DNA of 64,000 nt from Chimonanthus salicifolius (lineage: Eukaryota > Streptophyta > Magnoliopsida > Laurales > Calycanthaceae), in the NCBI GenBank assembly GCA_013350335.1, contig CM023536.1, forward strand, positions 46,136,314-46,200,313, in the 5' to 3' direction. The notes beneath the pieces were generated by a model. It was not told the origin of the DNA. It saw only the letters and a program-made list of their open reading frames with translations, and did no database searches. The translations under genes and the position numbers were made by a program. Below are positions 62,075 to 64,000 of the stretch, piece by piece; within the stretch, counting starts at the first letter, position 1; the number at the start of each line of letters is the position of its first letter.

Positions 62075-62776
62075 CTGCCAAATTAGGATAACATTGAGTT
62101 ACACTTCTGTCTTACTGACATTACAGCTGAAAACCAATAAAGATACGCATCTTACACATTATATTTATCATTTAATGATGTCAAAAATACACAATTGGCC
62201 ATATTCCTCAGAGAAAATTATCATAACTTTTGTGTTACAAAAACTGGATGGAATTAGGATTCCATGATGATAGTGATCTGTTTTAATTTTTTTGACATAT
62301 CAACAAACATGAAACAGTTTTTAGGCTTCTTATGTGATATAGCAGGATGAAGTGAGGGCCATCAAGAATCAAACGATATTGATGACACAACCAAAATGGC
62401 TGGTGTTAAACAGTCACACATGTAAACCATAAACAAGTAAGGAGTGTAAACCATCTCTCCATCACCATGAGCCTTCTTTTTTGTGATTTTTAAAGACAGG
62501 AAGCAAAGGAGACATCTTCTGGCATATTTCCTACCCAAGTGGAGATGGACAATGAGATAGAGATGCTTCACCTTCTTCCAAATAAGTAGAAAAGAAAGGT
62601 AAATATCTTCATTGATTATGGTTATGCAAGTCAAAAATCAAGGAAAACACCAAACTTGCAACAGTTTAGTCAATTCCCTTTGTGTGTCAACAAGTATCAC
62701 CAGCGTCAAGGGGATATACCAAACAGCTTTTTAGCTGTTTCAAAACAATGAAGTCTTAGACACTTGAAACAGATTT
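62075..62776. other. Probable intron of the kinase gene
   Basis: Begins with a good acceptor (minus strand ttggcag) of the exon at 61924-62074. No further kinase exon is recognised up to the copia LTR. Confidence 0.5.
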
Positions 62777-62933
62777 TGTTGAAGATTTTATAGCATGTAT
62801 AATTGATTGCACAGCTATAGGATTGATTTAGTTTCCTTATTTGTAGCTAAGCTTGTAGTCTATAAATTGTAAATGTTCTTAGGGAAGAAATATGAATGAA
62901 AGGGAAAAATCCCATTGATGTCTAAATTCTAAG

Positions 62934-62947
62934 TTGGCATCACAGCC
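62934..62947 (+). other. Primer-binding site of the right-edge copia element
   Basis: ttggcatcacagcc resembles the ttggtatcagagcc consensus found after many copia LTRs. Confidence 0.65.
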
Positions 62948-63169
62948 AGGTTCTAAATTTGTAGATATTGAGACAGGGTTTCAAAGTGAAACCAGAGATT
63001 GAAAACAAAAACAGAGGAATTTTTTTTTTTTCATTCGGTGGTTTTAAGGGGAAATTTACCGGCGAAGAAGGGGGAAAATCTGGCCAAGACACCCGACGGC
63101 AAGGGGGTTCAGATCTGCACGGAGGATTGCAGATCGTAGCACCGAGGCAGCATCCCTATCGCCAGTGAA

Positions 63170-63700
63170 TCCAGATCCCATCGCCGGCGTCGTGAGTTTC
63201 AATCGCGGCGGAAATCAACAGAAAACCAGCGACGGAAATCACGGCTGGAAATCTGAACTAGCGGTGGAAAATGCGGCTGGTATCGGTGAAGCCGGTCGCA
63301 ACACCAGGCTGGAAATCTGAACCAGCGGCGGAAATCGCGGCGTAATCAGAACAGAAGGCTGTGCGTTTATCGGTGAAGCCAGTCGCAACACCAGATCTGG
63401 CGGAAAACCAGCGGCGGAAATCGCGGCTGGTATCGGTGAAGCCGGTCGCAACACCAGATCTAGGTTACAATCCAACGGCAAGAAGTGACACCAGCGGCGG
63501 CGATCAGATCTGAGCAGTGAAACCAGTGGCGGAAATCAGATCTGAGAGGCTCGCCGAAGAAGAAAAGAATTCAAAGCAGCGGCAGATCTGAGAGGCGCGT
63601 GATACTGCGGCACAGTGAGATCTGAGAACACGCGGCGGCGTCGACGACAACAAAAATCGGCAGAGTGAGATCTGAGAACACGCGGCGGCATCAACGACAA
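63170..63700 (+). repeat. GC-rich direct repeats in the copia leader
   Basis: ggctggtatcggtgaagccg followed by gtcgcaacaccag occurs at about 63273 and 63425, with a variant at about 63370; agcggcggaaatcgcggc recurs among them. A second unit, cagagtgagatctgagaaca followed by cgcggcggc, starts at about 63613 and 63662. None is coding in a recognisable way. Confidence 0.7.
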
Positions 63701-63924
63701 CAAAAAAACGCGTCCCAAGGAAGAAGAAGCCTTCGTGAACAGCTCTTGTGACACAGCAGCGGCAAGAAGGAAAAAAAAAGAGAGGTCCAAGACAGAAGAA
63801 CGGCGGCTGCGATCGGGAAAAAAAACACACAACAGTGGTCCACTGTTCTGATCTCTTCCCGGCTAAAAAAAAGGAGAGAATTTTTTTTTAACATCATATA
63901 CAGCCAGCATCGAAGAGAGCCGTG

Positions 63925-64000
63925 ATGTCTTCCTCCAAGCCAGAAACATCAGGAACAAAATCAGTTCCTGTTATTGTTCAATCTGAAAGTATTTTTAATG
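63925..64000 (+). CDS. Copia gag N-terminus, cut by the window end
   Basis: ATG at 63925 opens 25 codons (MSSSKPETSGTKSVPVI and on) with no stop before the edge. A Ser/Thr-rich start right after the leader fits copia gag, but no gag domain is visible yet, so the call rests on position behind the LTR and primer-binding site. Confidence 0.5.
   Translation, partial: MSSSKPETSGTKSVPVIVQSESIFN

Larger units (their letters stand above)
62777..64000 (+). mobile_element. 5' end of a Ty1/copia retrotransposon
   Basis: Short LTR from tgttgaag at 62777 to about 62931, with ctataaatt and a gaatgaaa stretch in promoter-like positions. It is followed by ttggcatcacagcc (62934-62947), a tRNA-Met-type primer-binding site with changes, then a repetitive leader and the start of gag at 63925. 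The element runs off the window. Confidence 0.7.

Noticed and set aside
63239..63897. Minus-strand frames of 68-108 codons at the right edge
   Set aside because: They overlap the untranslated leader repeats of the plus-strand copia element and have repeat-derived composition.

Overview
The window is nuclear DNA of a flowering plant. It is AT-rich, genes have introns bounded by GT/AG, and most bases belong to nested plant transposons (Ty3/gypsy, Ty1/copia, TRIM, hAT, Mutator-like and SINE elements). Host genes found are a small cluster of 2-oxoglutarate/Fe(II) dioxygenases of the SRG1-like type and the end of a receptor-like kinase. The species cannot be fixed from the sequence alone.

Layout. 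1-1865: left edge with a decayed FAR1/MULE-type transposase N-terminus (minus strand), a cluster of GATCGATCGCACGATC-like palindromes and a Mutator-like terminus. 2671-5380: dioxygenase gene 1, four exons, open throughout, ending in an unusual tail of three in-frame 117-bp repeats. 5390-7030: possible LTR-like sequence carrying a Mutator-like non-autonomous element. 7220-14048: dioxygenase copy A, a clear pseudogene with exon 2 lost. 15070-20400: a second piece of the duplicated unit, split by a 3.9-kb hAT insertion that holds a broken transposase and two exons resembling a SAP30-like histone deacetylase subunit. 21691-38763: 3' remnant and LTR of one gypsy element, interrupted by a complete 13.2-kb gypsy element. 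38764-48036: dioxygenase copy B, with exons 1-3 intact but a lost acceptor and a frameshift in exon 4. 48304-58529: a four-level nest (hAT-like element, then copia, then solo gypsy LTR, then TRIM LTR). 61374-62074: last two visible exons of a minus-strand receptor-like kinase. 62777-64000: start of another copia element, probably inside an intron of that kinase.

The dioxygenase units are tandem duplicates. Non-coding sequence at 7220-7620, 20140-20330 and 39890-40240 is shared, as is 15070-15411 plus 19315-20330 with 38764-40080. Because the copies align outside the insertions, many transposons can be read as present in one copy and absent in the other, which gives exact ends and target-site duplications.

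The host-gene message is one probably active specialised-metabolism dioxygenase and two decaying relatives. All pathway assignments are inference from family membership. No RNA gene, CRISPR array or prokaryote-type operon was seen.
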